Below are positions 12,123 to 24,195 of a DNA stretch of 64,000 nt, piece after piece. Both the position numbers and the translations under genes were made by a program. Every line of letters starts with the position of its first letter. Positions within the stretch are counted from its first letter, which is position 1. The notes beneath the pieces are model-generated. The model was not told the DNA's origin. It saw nothing but the letters and a program-made list of their open reading frames with translations, and made no database searches. The stretch spans positions 1-64,000 of the forward strand of contig WIUZ02000025.1 in assembly GCA_015956445.1 (NCBI GenBank), in the 5' to 3' direction. Source of the DNA: Thelephora terrestris. Lineage: Eukaryota; Basidiomycota; Agaricomycetes; Thelephorales; Thelephoraceae.

Positions 12123-13657
12123 GGTCGTGGCTCCTAGCAGACCGGTGTGACCAGCAATGTGATTTGATTCCGAGGCCAATCGCTCGTGAGTTACTGGTTT
12201 GGTGTGGCACAACGTGAGTAAGGATGGCAACCGAGCACTTTGATGCCTCGGTAGGACGCGGAGCCAAGGACTCAATCACAAGGAGCCGCTCGGGCTGATC
12301 ACGTTCATTCACGCCTACCTGGCGATTCGAGCCGCGCTGATTCACGGTCAGGATGCTAGGTGAGGTTTGGATCTCACGTGGTTTACTACTCGGTTATGGG
12401 TATCTCAGCGTTCATCGACATCCAAGGAGCGTTATGTTGATTCTCGATTTACGGACTGTTTCATTTGTGGGGGTCGCGCCGGCGACCGACCAAAGCCCAC
12501 ACCCAGAAAACCAGAAATTAAGTGATCCCACTCCTTTGGCCATCTGTCGGAGTCTCCGCACTGCGCACAATGTTAATGAGCAATAGCTCGACGTGCGCCG
12601 CGTCCTTCATCAACCGGTTCACATATAACACACCTGATCAAGATCCAGGCTTCCAGTAGTGATTTGATTAATTTTGGAGAAAGTTAGGTCCCTTACTCGA
12701 CGTCCACGGTGAGTACCTCAATGAAAAGTGGGTTGGTTTCGGGCAGTTTGTGTCCAACGATTTACAATCACACCCGCCATTTTCGGAGCTCGCCGCTGCG
12801 AGCATCGCGGGATGGGGAACGGATATCAACTGACGTGAGGTTCAGCACTGTATGATTCCCATCCCCTATTTAATGCTGGCCAAGATCTATGCGCTCCACG
12901 TCTTTCATGATCACTAGCTGTTATGAATGGTCTAGATTCTACACATATCTTAACACGAAAAAGAACCAAGAAGAGAAGAGAAGAACCTTGGGATGAGTTC
13001 AACTTTAGTACCACGGTATTGTAGAAAAGCATAACACACGAAAAAAGTCCCTTTGGGAAAAGAGTAAGAGCAGGAAGAGATTATGTAAGAAACGAGGAAC
13101 AGGACGACGGACAACACTTTGGAATAATGTCAAGCTTTCAAGCCGGGGAGGAGAACGAACCTTTCTTCGTGTGGCTGCGGGGGGAGGTTCTGTGGATTCA
13201 AACCGAACCGCTTCTGCGGATGTGGGTCGACGGGGCAGATGAATCACCACGAATGAAGAAAGGTAATGGATAACGTGTAAGGGACGAGAGGACAGGAGGG
13301 ATGCGAAAAGACACAGCATGTTGGAGGGATGATGATTGTATGAGCCTGCAATAATGGGATGTGTTTTAGGGAGTGACAAAGCGGAAGACAAATTTCTGAG
13401 ATGAAAAAGGCGCGCATAATACATAGTCATACAAATTTTGTCCCTCGTCGTCTCCCGAAAAGAACATGTGCGGAGGGAATGAGTGTCCGGGGGAGGCGTT
13501 TGTGGGATTGCACGGTGGAAAGCAAGGTAGATAAGTGACGGGGGATTAAAAGACACAAATGGGTGAATGCCGATTGATGTATGATGCACAGTGCGTTCGT
13601 CGTCGTTGTGGTTCGAGGAAATTTGGCTTTGTACTGGCCGATGGCGTCGACAAGATT
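12123..13657. other. Intergenic, no gene recognised
   Basis: The first 60 bases still match the 5' flank of the F-box paralogs (GTGATTTGATT). The rest holds only unconvincing frames; a minus-strand frame at 13005-13661 overlaps the last exon of the Mps1 gene and lacks family signal. Confidence 0.5.
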
Positions 13658-16547
13658 TCAAATGCCTTGTAGAGACTGAAGCTCAGCGACCAAGCGCTAA
13701 TGCGGAACAATGTCAGTCAGCTGATAGAACCAAGCTTCGAGCAGCATTCCTACCTCGCCATCATTAGCTAGAAACGCGTCATCAAAATCCACATCAGGGT
13801 GTGCGCGTCCAAGTTGAATTGCGTAGGCCAGGAGCTGTTTCATGAAGAGCGGAGTGATGATCGCCTCATCCGCACCAAGCTCGGGCTTCGGCGGGGTCTC
13901 TGGTCGAGGCGGTGGCGGAGGGGACGCAACCTCAGTTTCCCTCATTCCCAACCATTCGTTCTCAAGCAAGTCCGGTATCGTCGCCCGTGCCTTCGGCCCC
14001 CGGTCCAGACACCGCTTGATGGTACTGATCACGACGGTCGGCACACTCCTCGTCATATGATCAAGGATCTTATTTTGTTGCGGCGATCCGTCCCCACCCT
14101 TTTGCGGACTCTCGAAACGCGTGGCGTGTTCTGGGTATTCGATGCAGTATTCGGGGTCTGGGATGGCTCGCATCTTCTGGTAGACGCCGAGTTTGTGGAA
14201 AGGAGGGGCGCCGTACACCATCTGGTATAGGATACAACCGAGTGACCAGATGTCACTGGGCCGACCGACTTTAAATCGGCGCACACCCTCCTGAAGCTCG
14301 ATAGCTTCGGGACTCATGTAGTTGACAGTCCCAACGTGACTTTCGCGGTGGATGTTTGTGGTATCATTCGCGATGGCGTTGGCAATCCCGAAGTCAATGA
14401 GTTTGAGTTGGCCGCGGACGACGACAAAATTTGCAGGCTTCAAATCTGAATGAACTATCTTCTCTTCGTGGATGACGTGGACAGCTTGCAGCATCTAACG
14501 CAGCGGTTCTCGGTCAACTTTCGAGATCACTCTCAGCGAAAAATGACAAACCTGTTGCCAATAATATGCCACCCAGACAACGTTCAAAGGCTGCTTCAAC
14601 TGGTCATGTAAAAGTCGTGCCATATCTGCGGGAAAGCGGTCAGTTTCCGGTGCGACACTGTTTGGGCATACTCACCAATTTCGCCCAGCTCCATAACGAG
14701 CGTCAGGTGCCCTTTGGAACCGTCTGGACCAGCCTTGACCTCACTATCGATCAACCTGATGATCCTATGGTTACCCTCCAAGCGCTTGAGCAGGGAAATC
14801 TCATTCATGTATCCGCTCATTGTTTCTTGGTCCGTTCTGTCGAGCGAGACGCGCTTCACGGCGTACATTTGATTACTGTGGCTCAGGACTTTGTAGACCC
14901 GGGACGACCCGCCTTTCCCAATCATGTCAAGCCGCGCGTAAACTTTACGGTTGACCTACGGCGCACCATTAGCACAAGCACGCATCAGTAGCGAATAGGA
15001 GAAGCTCACCATTATGTTTCTCGCGCCGACAGGTTGTATGGGAACGATGGTTTTCGTGGACTGGGATTTTGCTTGAGCCTGAACATCGTTCGCATCAAAC
15101 TCGCTGTCCGTCTTTAGATCTTCTGCGGTCCGAGTTTTCTGAAGCTTTGCACTCGCCGCGCCAGCCAGGTCAGAGGAGACTGGTTCTGGGGCGGTTGGGC
15201 TGCGACGATGACGGGTCGCCGAGGGGTATGGACGAGTAGGTGGCGAGTCACGTCTGTGTTCCAAAACCGTAGGTGATGCGGCGCTTGGGACAGCAGTTCG
15301 AAGAGTATCCGAGTCTCGTCGATGGTGAGCGGCAAATCGGGATCGGTGATCAGAGGGATTTCCATGGGTAGGCGAGGGTGATTGCTGCCGGATCCCTAGC
15401 CGAACTATGCTCAACTAGTTAGTGGCGTGGAAACAATTCGATAGAAACATTCAAGTCCGCACATTCTGCTTCACGGCGGTCGAGCTCTGAACAAAGGGTC
15501 AGCGAAAGCAGAGGCAGGTGCAAGCGATAATTCGCACCGGCTTGCTCCAACTCTATCTGCTGTTGAACCTTCCTTTCTTGCTCCGCCTTCTCCTCGTGCG
15601 TGATCCTTCTAGGTCGGTTGCTACTCGCTGTTCCCAAACTCGTCCCAGGCCTTGAAGTGCTCTTGTACTGTTGCAAGTATGAATCTTGCCTATACCGTCG
15701 CTCGTGTTCGTCCTGACCTGTGTTCAGCGTGGTCAGCGCTGATGCATCTATAAACCATGCTCGATGAGTACAAACTTGATGCTTGGCTGAGGCTGGCGGA
15801 TCGTCTCTGCCTATTACCTGAACTTGAAAGCGACGAAGAGGACGTCAAAGGAACTGCGTGAATTCCTCCAGCGTGCGGGACGCCGCTTTTTCCATGTTCG
15901 TCTCCAGAAGCACCGTCATCCAGATCGAAGCGTCTAAGGCCGTTCCGAATGGCCTCGATATCTGGGATTTCAGAGGTTGATACCCCAGAAGCATATCTTT
16001 TGAGTGAGCGAGCGGTCCGACCAGCAGACGGTAACGGGACGTGGCGAGAGGATAGAATGTTCTCCTTCTCGTCGTTAAGCGGTTTGGTGCCAATTGTCGC
16101 ACGATGAGTGGAGGACATGAGTTTACGTGATTGTGCGAGCGTGCCGCGGGTACCCGGTGTGAGGGCGGAAGCAGAGGTCACTCTTTGAAACGACCGTGCA
16201 GTGGTGGTGGGCGCAGGGATCGATGATGATTCCGTGGCTCCCACAGTCGGTGCGCTGTCTGAACGTGAGAGAGAAGAACGCCTCAAGTTCGCGGTCGCTG
16301 GTAAAACAGCCGGTGTGGGTGATTCAGCACTGCCTTTGTGTATCGAGGTCAGTGGCGGTGGGCTGTTGACTTCGCTAGATGCATTGGTAGAACCCTTGGA
16401 TATCCGAATAAAGTTGCCATCCGGGTCGAAGTCATAGTCGAACGATAGCTCCAGTGAGGCATCTGATGAAGGGGTAGTCGATGACGAGTGTGAACCACTA
16501 GGCGAGGGTGATAAAGGTAACGGTAAAGTTGAGGTTCCTGCGAGCAT
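13658..16547 (-). CDS. MPS1: Mps1/TTK dual-specificity protein kinase
   Basis: Mps1 phosphorylates kinetochore proteins to run the spindle assembly checkpoint and helps duplicate the spindle pole body. About eight exons give roughly 830 residues. Exon 1 (15818-16547) and the next two or three encode a Ser/Thr-rich, presumably disordered N-terminus ending in a basic coiled-coil patch. The kinase domain starts at VNRKVYARLDMIGKGGSSRVYKV (shown in parts: IGKGGSSRV is the glycine loop, YAVKRV holds the Lys). It continues with KIVHSDLKPANF as catalytic loop, IDFGIA as metal loop, and HVGTVNYMSPEA, a hallmark activation segment of Mps1. The last exon (13658-13696) adds the short end RLVAELQSLQGI. 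The start lies 278 bp from the divergent AidB-like gene. Confidence 0.93.
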
Positions 16548-16824
16548 TTGGACGCGTGGGAGGAGGCGAGTGAGCGGGAAATGGTTTTGTGGGGAAAGGT
16601 GGGATGCAAGAGGAGTTGGACGCGTTGAGGAACAAGTTCAAAAGAACTTCCGTTGAATTCGAACCACGCGAACACGAGGTGCAACTCCAGTCACGTGCGT
16701 CTGAACTCAACACGCCAGCGGCCCGGCGGACTCAGAGTGGGTCATCAGACATCACGCCGCACGGCTTAAACTCTGTTTCGGTTTCTTATCCCCATAACCT
16801 CCATAACAAAAGACCACAAACGAG
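16548..16824. promoter_or_regulatory. Shared divergent promoter region, MPS1 and AidB-like gene
   Basis: Only 277 bp separate the two divergent start codons, so both promoters must lie here or overlap the 5' exons. No clear TATA box was seen. Confidence 0.4.
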
Positions 16825-18869
16825 ATGAAGGTGGAGGAAGGGTTCAAGCAAACTCCTCCCACTGAGGGTCACCCGTTCCTCGATGACCCAATCCTCCCTG
16901 CGTTGCTGCACCGGCTCTGTCCATCAGGGTGAGTTGGCCCCGCGATTTAGATTTCCAAATCGTTGCGATACTTACTTACTCGCCACCCGCAGGCACTACA
17001 ACAGGATCCGAGCAGACCTCGTCAACCTAGGAACCCAAGTCCTCCCTGATATGCGCGAAATAGGGAACTTGGCGACGCCTCCCTATCTCGTACAGTACAA
17101 CCAATGGGGCCAGCGGATCGACAAACTTGTCACCTCAGAATCGTGGCGAAATCTCAAGGCAGTTTCTCAGAAAGAAGGCATCATCGGAATCTTCTATGAG
17201 CGGGAATCTGGGGACTTCAGCCGTGTGCATGGATTCATGAAAGTTCTCATGATGGCCGGGGACGCTCAAGTCATTTTTTGTCCATTGTCCATGACAGATG
17301 GGTGTGCTAGAGGTACTCCATCATTCAATATCTCCTTCGTCGGGTTTGACGCGGTGGTATTTAATACAGCTCTGGAGTTATACGGATCGCATGTTCTGAG
17401 AGAGGAGGTGTTACGGCGCCTTGTTAGGTAAAGACGCCGTACCCCTCTCTGGTGTGGGTATTGAATATTAGACTATTGCCTTTAGCCGAAATCCAGATAC
17501 AGCATTCACGGCTGGACAATGGATGACAGAGGTTTGTTCCCAAAATCAATATCATCCTTCGTAGTCTCACTCTGGCGACCAGCGTCCGGGAGGCTCTGAT
17601 GTCTCCCAGACAGAAACTACCGCCACTCACATTGTCTCCGATGCATACCTCCTGGATGGGTTCAAGTGGTTCTCAAGTGCAACCGATAGTGACGTATCGC
17701 TCGCACTCGCGCGAACCGGCGACCCTTCTGGGGGATCCCGCTCACTATCGCTCTTTCTAATACCCCTCAATCCCTCGTTGTACCCAAACGCTAGGGACTC
17801 TCGAACACAGTCCGCAAGGAACGGCATCCTCATTCACCGCCTCAAGAACAAGTTTGGGACACACATTGTTCCCACCGCAGAACTGTCTCTGCAGGGGACA
17901 CATGCCCACCTTGTAGGCAAGCTGAACCAGGGCGTAAAGACAATCAGTTCCGTGTTAAATATTACACGAGTGCACTCTGGTGTTGGGTCCGTGGGCTATG
18001 TACGCAAAGCTCTTAGTCTCGCAAAAGCATACGCGTCCGTTCGGCGAACTGGGCACCCGCGAACCCTCCTTCATGACATTCCCCTCCACCTCAACGAGCT
18101 TGCCAAGCTGACCGTAACCTACAAAGCCCTTGTACATTTTGTATTCGAGGTTGTTGGTCTGCTCGGAAAGGTGGAATGCGGAACAGCGGACGAACCTGCA
18201 CAGCATAGGCTGAGGGTTTTGACGCCAGTCCTGAAAGCCTTCTGCGCAGAAAAGGGTGTCCAGGTTACGATCGAGTGCATGACTGCCCTTGGTGGCGAGG
18301 GTTATATGGAAGAGAATGGAATCGGTAGGCTCGTTCGGGATGGTATCGTCGAGAAGATTTGGGAAGGAACGACCACGGTTCTCTCACTTGACATGGTCAA
18401 AGCCTTCCAAACTCGTGGGTCGGTCGAGGCGCTCTCCCAGGCAAGCAGACATCAATTTTCCAGCACCGTTGTGCATCTAACCTCTTTTTTCTAGTGGGTA
18501 AAAGCTGAAATTAAACGTGCGAAGGTGGCTTTGCATGGTAAACTTAGGGGCATCGACGGAATCATCGCGTCGGCGCTCGATACTCTCGTCACGTCGTTAA
18601 GGTCTCCCTCCGCACTGAGTCCACGCCCTGCACTCTTCTTGCTCGGATACATTGCGTCAGGCACAGCGATGCTTGAGCACGCTGTGTGGTCCGCATCTCA
18701 CCGCACCCAAACGGAGCATGAGGTGGATATCGAAACTGTTATCCGTTGGGTGGAGTGCGGCGGTCTGGCCGCAGCACGAGAAGAATTAAGGACTGCATCC
18801 GCCCTCGACCACGAGGTTAATGGTAGAATAGTTTATGGTAGCAACGGAAAAGTCAGGTGGAAATTGTAA
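16825..18869 (+). CDS. AidB-like acyl-CoA dehydrogenase family protein
   Basis: Flavoprotein of the acyl-CoA dehydrogenase superfamily, closest in motif layout to bacterial AidB and its fungal relatives; the true substrate in fungi is not established. Five exons in consistent phase: 16825-16928, 16993-17427, 17486-17531, 17583-18440 and 18495-18869. Visible motifs are CPLSMTDG, then GQWMTERPGGSDVS (the AidB-type TERxGGSDV flavin-contact region), FKWFSSATDSD, the Arg-containing NITRVHSGVGSVG helix, and near the end GGEGYMEENGIGRLVRDG with IWEGTTTV. The intron after exon 4 starts with GC rather than GT. A peroxisomal signal was not evident: the C-terminus is VRWKL. Confidence 0.88.
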
Positions 18870-19108
18870 GATTGGCCAATTCTGAATTACCCATTGTCTC
18901 GTTTTGATCCATGCCGCTATCTTTTGATGACGTTCTGATCGCGGGTTTACGGGCTGATAGCCGAGGGCAAATAAAGCCGAGCGTCAGCCCGTTGGTTCAA
19001 CTTTCAGAGTTTCCTTCAAGTCCACTTCCACCAGGAGCTCCGTCAGCCCGCGCGTCCGACCTCAAGACCCTTAAGTTTCAAGACTAACACGCCAATCGTT
19101 TATTGAAC

Positions 19109-20100
19109 ATGGTTTCTTTCTCTTCTATCGCTTTTATTGCTCTCGTGCACATTACATGCCTCGTCAACGGAAGCCCGTTGGTTGTTCGAGACCCATTGGA
19201 CGTCGCCGCCCCGCCTGTGACGTATCCCACTCAAGGCGTCGTCTGGACTGTCGGTCAGACACAGACTGTTACATGGTAAATACTTCCTTGTGTTCTGGGT
19301 GCTGCAGGACTGACCGAGGTCACGATTCATACGCAGGGACACCTCAAGTATGTGGTATATGCCATTCGCCTTGGATCTCTTAATATTGACGCGGTTTTTG
19401 TATTATACAGACCTGCCTGCTCAGATCACCAACCCTACTGGACAGGTCGTCTTGGGATGGATAGACAGCAGCGGCAGTTATAACCTCCAGCTCAGTGCGT
19501 CACGTCTCCTCCGCTCCTGGCGCTAAATTGACTCGCCCCTGCTAGAAACTCCCCTTGCTAGCGGTTTCCCGATTACTGCTGGGCAGGTGAACATCGTCGT
19601 CCCTGCTGGGTATCCTGACGGAAATTCGTACATCATTTCCTGTAAGTCGGCGCATATAGGGTGCACTCTCTAGGTCGGCTGACATCACGTTGAAATTAGT
19701 GATTGGAAGCGCCGATAATATCTCCCCAACTTTCACAATCACTAGCGGCGGAGGTGGATCTCCCAGCTCCAGCATCGCCGCTGCCCCGCCTACTACTACC
19801 CCAACCCCGTCTACCCAATCTACTCCCGCCCCTGCAAACCAACCTACGCCCACGACTACGGGCTCTGGTTCCTCGAACCAGGATAACGTTGCTTCACCCA
19901 ACCCATCCTCTCCCGCCCATCCGTCCTCAGTCTCCTCTTCGGCTTTATCCTCCCAGTCGAGCTCTTCTCCTTCACCTTCTGGAACCCCGGGTAGTTCCAA
20001 CAGTAGCTCCAACAGCACTAACGCTGCTTGGGTTAACAGCCCTATCAGCACCATGGTCATTTCTTTGCTCGCGGGCTCCTTGGTTGCCATCCTCTCCTGA
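19109..20100 (+). CDS. GPI-anchored Ser/Thr-rich protein with Kre9/Knh1-type N-terminal domain
   Basis: Likely cell-wall or plasma-membrane surface protein. The protein begins with a signal peptide (MVSFSSIAFIALVHITCLVNG). An Ig-like fold follows, of the kind seen in Kre9/Knh1-related fungal proteins: TYPTQGVVWTVGQTQTVTW, later VVLGWIDSSGSYN and VNIVVPAGYPDGNSY. Five short exons build this domain, with joins near 19275, 19338, 19497 and 19640. The last exon, from about 19698, encodes a long Ser/Thr/Pro tract suited to O-mannosylation. The C-terminal hydrophobic stretch STMVISLLAGSLVAILS fits a GPI attachment signal. Role in beta-glucan assembly is possible by family analogy only. Confidence 0.85.
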
Positions 20101-20902
20101 GTGAAAGGAGATTTGAACCCGTCAAATCATTTATGCATTTTTATTAACCAAAATCTTGAATGGACGAACACGAAGTAAGACTACGTTCTCATTCCCTCAT
20201 CCTCATCTCCATCTCTATTATCTCAACTTATGTCATCCCATCATACTGCATATACCGTACCCACTCTCCTCTTTTCTTTATTTCTCCATGATTGTCAGAG
20301 ACATTTCATCGATTTATTGCTGTACCTTTCGCACTTGTTTTGCCTGGGTTGCTTGGATATTGCTGTTCGTTTTCTCTTCGATCGCCTTGACCATCCTTCG
20401 CTGGTCCTCGCACTTTTTTCTCACACCTTTATATGGTTCCTACGTTGGTTCTTCCTCGTAGTTAGGCGCCTCCCATATCTGTACATGTACAAAGCGCTCC
20501 GTGCATCGAATTTCGAACATGGTTATGCAACATACGTGCACGATACACGCACCATTAGAATTATAGCGAGTTAAATTCAGTGAATTTCTACTAGAATTAC
20601 GGTGCGGGCCGCTGAACGGGAGCGCCTACCTGAAAGGCGTCATAAATCAACTGGATCTCGGTCGATTTGGGCAACTGAGGATGAGTTTGGATGGTGGTTA
20701 CAAGTTGGCCGAGCCATCTCTGGGTGAAAAAGTTCCCCCAATCTCATTCACTCAAATCCGAGTGGCCGGAACCTATCGTTTTCAGATCAGGAGAGCAGGA
20801 AAGTTCTGTGGATTAATAGTCGGTAATTCAACATCGCATGTACACTATATTACAAGGCCGGAGCAAACGTCGATAAAAGATAGCTTACAATCCAAAATCG
20901 AC
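20101..20902. other. Intergenic, no gene recognised
   Basis: T/C-rich 3' flank of the GPI-protein gene and 3' flank of the BAG gene (convergent). Plus-strand frames at 20156-20574 and 20681-21184 have no family signal and the second overlaps BAG coding sequence. Confidence 0.5.
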
Positions 20903-23157
20903 CTAGCGCTCAACCTCAGACCAGTCACTCCTCTCTGCGTCACTGTCAAGGGAGAGCACTCCGTCCTCGGTATCGCTATCGATCCGCTTTGGCTCCAAAA
21001 CCGGGGAAGGGGGAGAGACCTCTTCGGGTGCCAAGACCGTGTCCGCGATCGCTGCAGTATCAGATCGAGCCTGAGACCCCGTGGGTTCAGCCTCGGGCTC
21101 GGCCCTGGGGTTGACAGAACCAGGGGTGATCGTTGCCGTGGAAGCTTCGACATCAGATTCAGGGGAGGTTTGTCCGACAGGTAGATCAGCGGTCGTCCCA
21201 GTGACTGTGGGAATCTCGGTTTCGGGGATGGCTTCGTCGACGAGGGAATGAACTCCCGCGGAAGAGATAACGGTCTCTTCTGCCAAAACCTGGGTGAGCG
21301 GCGCGGGAATCGTAGCATTATCGACGACGACCTGTTCGTGAGTGGGAACTGTGACGTCGTTGTCGACGTCGAAGCCCTTGAGAGATTCTTCGGGGGCTGC
21401 CGGAGCACTGGTAGAGACGAGTGAGAGTCTCTTCTCGACCGCCTCACCGACGACATGTCCAACTCCCTCCAGAGCCTTCTCTACAGCCCCAACAACCGCC
21501 TTCCTCCTCGCTCGCACCTCGGAATCACCATGGCTATCGATCCTATCCAACTCCTCCAACAACCCTTGAAGCTCGTTCTCATACTTGTACACCGGCTTGT
21601 TAGTGTGTGTGTAAGGGATAAGCTTCGTGAGGTCGCTAGACGAGACAGACGCAGTCTCATCACGCTCATCGGTAGATGGGGCGTAGTGGTCGAACTCGGT
21701 GGGGAGAACGAACTCGGTCTGAAGCTTTGTGAGGGTGTTCTGGATGTGCTCGACAGCCGAGAGGGCGATCGCACGATCGACTTGAGCCTGTTCGGTTTGG
21801 GCGACGGATGGCTTGGCAGGATAATACAAGGGAGATCCAGAGGGGCCAGCCCCGTCGGCAGATCGAGGAGCAGGAGTAGACTTCGAAAGCGCCATAACGT
21901 GTCTGAGCATATCGGCAAAAGCACCCTCGACAGTCTCGGAACTTGTCTCGGGCTGCTTGGGCTCCTCGATATCTTCAGCGCGAGCCTTGCCTTTCCCCTT
22001 GTCTGGGACATTGGATTGGGCTTTCTCGGTCGAGGGAGCAGGTTCTGACTGGGCATGGGAGGCGAGAGCGGGGAAGATAGAGGAGAAGACACCCTCGATA
22101 CACTTGGACAAGTGGTCCTCGCCGAGTACCTTGGATTTTTCCGGCTCTACAGGACGTGGCTCAAATGCAGAGAAGTTGTTCCCGATCGACCCAGTGATAC
22201 CGGAGTTGGACCCCGCAGCGAGGCCCTGCTTCAACGCGTCAGCGAGAGATTTGCGCTCCACAGCGTGCGACTGATGGGTTGCCTGAGGGGGAAATTGATT
22301 AGAGTCAAGTACATAACGCAAGCGCGAACGTCACACACCGGTTGAGGTCCCTTAAGCTGCTGCACGATAGCACTGAGGGCTTGCTGACGCTCGGCAGCGA
22401 CCATACGTGCTCGTGCTTGTTGAGAACGAGTGATCTCAGCGCGGCGAGCTGCGAGCAACTCCGATTGTTGTCTTTGTTCACGCTCCATAGAAAAAGTGGC
22501 GAGGTGCCGCTGGAGCTCGGCAGCGACCAGACGTGCTCGTGCCTGCTGGGAGCGAGTGAGCTCAGCTCGGCGAGCTGCGTCCAACTCCGCTTGTCGTCTT
22601 TGTTCATGACCCGTGGCTAAAGCGGCGGTGTGCCGCTGACGAGCGGCTTCAGCAAGTTCTTGTCGACGGGCCGCTGCAGCCTCCTTCTCGGCTTGGCGAC
22701 GACGGTAATTGGCAACGACTTCTAGGGCTCGTTGGTACTCACGCTCCTCGAGTTCCTCTGCCGAAATTGAGGGGAAGAAATCTTGGTAGAACGGAGAGGA
22801 CCCCTGGTAGAACGGAGAGAACCCTTGGTGGAACGGAGAGGACTCTTGGTGGAACGGAGAGGACTCTTGGTGGAATGGAGAGAACTCTTGGTGGAACGGA
22901 AAGGACTCGTGGTGGGACGGAGAGAACTCTACAACGAGTCGAGGGGCTTCGTGGAAAGTATAATAGCCTTGACTGGGGAGGTACTCGTAGGACTGAGGAG
23001 CAGAGTACAAGGTAGGGCGAAGAGTGGAGGTCTCTGGGATAGCGGACGACATATCGGATGTGGATTTGGTGTGTCGAGAGAACTTGTCTGAAGGAGAGGT
23101 GATAGTGAAAACCGCAGAACGAGCCCCAGTTTTTATAGGAAGGGACGCGTCAGCCAT
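20903..23157 (-). CDS. BAG-domain protein, probable Hsp70 nucleotide-exchange co-chaperone
   Basis: BAG domains bind the Hsp70 ATPase domain and promote ADP release. Two exons (22339-23157 and 20903-22282) flank a 56-bp intron; 732 residues. After an N-terminal segment come six 7-residue repeats of the SPFHQES type, then a long Ala/Arg/Gln/Glu-rich helix with repeated AARRAE blocks, likely coiled coil. Exon 2 is acidic and disordered except for a helical segment from AIALSAVEHIQNTLTKLQ through YKYENELQGLLEELDRIDSHG to AVEKALEGVGHVV, which has the helix pattern of a BAG domain. No transmembrane segment, unlike yeast Snl1. Upstream sequence holds ACGCGT and heat-shock-like sites. Confidence 0.75.
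22790..22925 (-). repeat. 21-bp coding repeat (SPFHQES units) in the BAG gene
   Basis: Six tandem in-frame copies encode (S/F)PF(H/Y)Q(E/G/D)(S/F). Neighbouring copies are nearly identical in DNA, suggesting recent slippage. Confidence 0.8.
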
Positions 23158-24195
23158 GGTCAGCCACAGTCATGGTCAGCCATGGTACGCGTAACCCAGT
23201 ACCAGTACTAGGGGCGGGAATGGTCATGGAGGGACGCGTAAGATACCGACCGTTTGAGATCACCGTGGCAAGTGAGAGAATGTTCCACCCGATTACTTAG
23301 TCATCTTGTCCCTACTGCGCCGAGGTCACCGAGTTGACGTTAGTCACGTCCTTCTGCCGTTTGCTGTGCGTCTGATTGTAAGCACTGGTGGGTGCCTGCA
23401 AGGCCATCTGCACACCTATATCAACACTCGAGGACTTCCTCCCATGTGCGCGAGGAACAAATTCGTGACCCTGATGGGAGCGCATCTTGGCGACAACGAC
23501 CTTCGGCCGCTGATGAAAAGTTGGGTATAAAGGTCACCCCACTTATAGTGATTTGTTGTTGAGTTCCTGTCGGACCGAGGATCACAGATTTTCTACTTTT
23601 CATCCGGCAACACACCCCAGATCGTCATCGAGCGCTCAGAAAAAACTTGAGGGAGGGGTGACCTAGAAAGCGGGGGCTATGCTCATGTCAGTACCTGGGA
23701 TCCAGAACCCCAGGTTAGTGATTTTGATTGTGCACGGATGGGTCGAGGAACCTGCAGTCCGCTGTTCCAGAAACAGTATTTTCCAGGGATTTGAAGCCCT
23801 CTAGCTTGGAGGATGCGGCTCCGGAAAAACATCGACCCATTCCTCGCAGGTACTTGCCTGTCGCAGGCACCTTATGAGCAAACCGGGGGTGACAGAGTGT
23901 TGTGCGGCATGTGACCCCTTGGTAGAGATGCGAGCGTATTGGGGGTAGCATGAGCATCAAGCCTGGCGCAACGATGGGTAGAATATTCCCTCTGTTTCCA
24001 AGTTCAAATAACGTTGCTTTCGAATCCCGCAAAATACAGATGAGGGCCAAAGGCATGATGAGGTGGGATTACATAAGTAGAGCAAGCCCAGCTTGATCGT
24101 GGCTATTTGAATATCGCCGTCCCCGCGCCTCGGTTCATCCGTTCCACCTTCGTCCGCCATCCCTCCTGCTTGTTTCTCATGGCCATTGTTGTGTA
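23158..24195. promoter_or_regulatory. Divergent intergenic region between BAG and ULP2-like genes
   Basis: No gene is convincing here. On the BAG side ACGCGT (the MluI cell-cycle box core) occurs at 23187-23192 and 23234-23239, with a third copy at 23145-23150 inside the first codons. GAATGTTC at 23278-23285 is a two-module heat-shock element. Short CATGGTCAGCC repeats lie at 23153-23184. Confidence 0.45.

Noticed and set aside
13005-13661. Minus-strand 218-residue open frame
   Set aside because: It overlaps the last Mps1 exon in another frame and its composition (Arg/Leu/Ser/His-rich) looks like chance.
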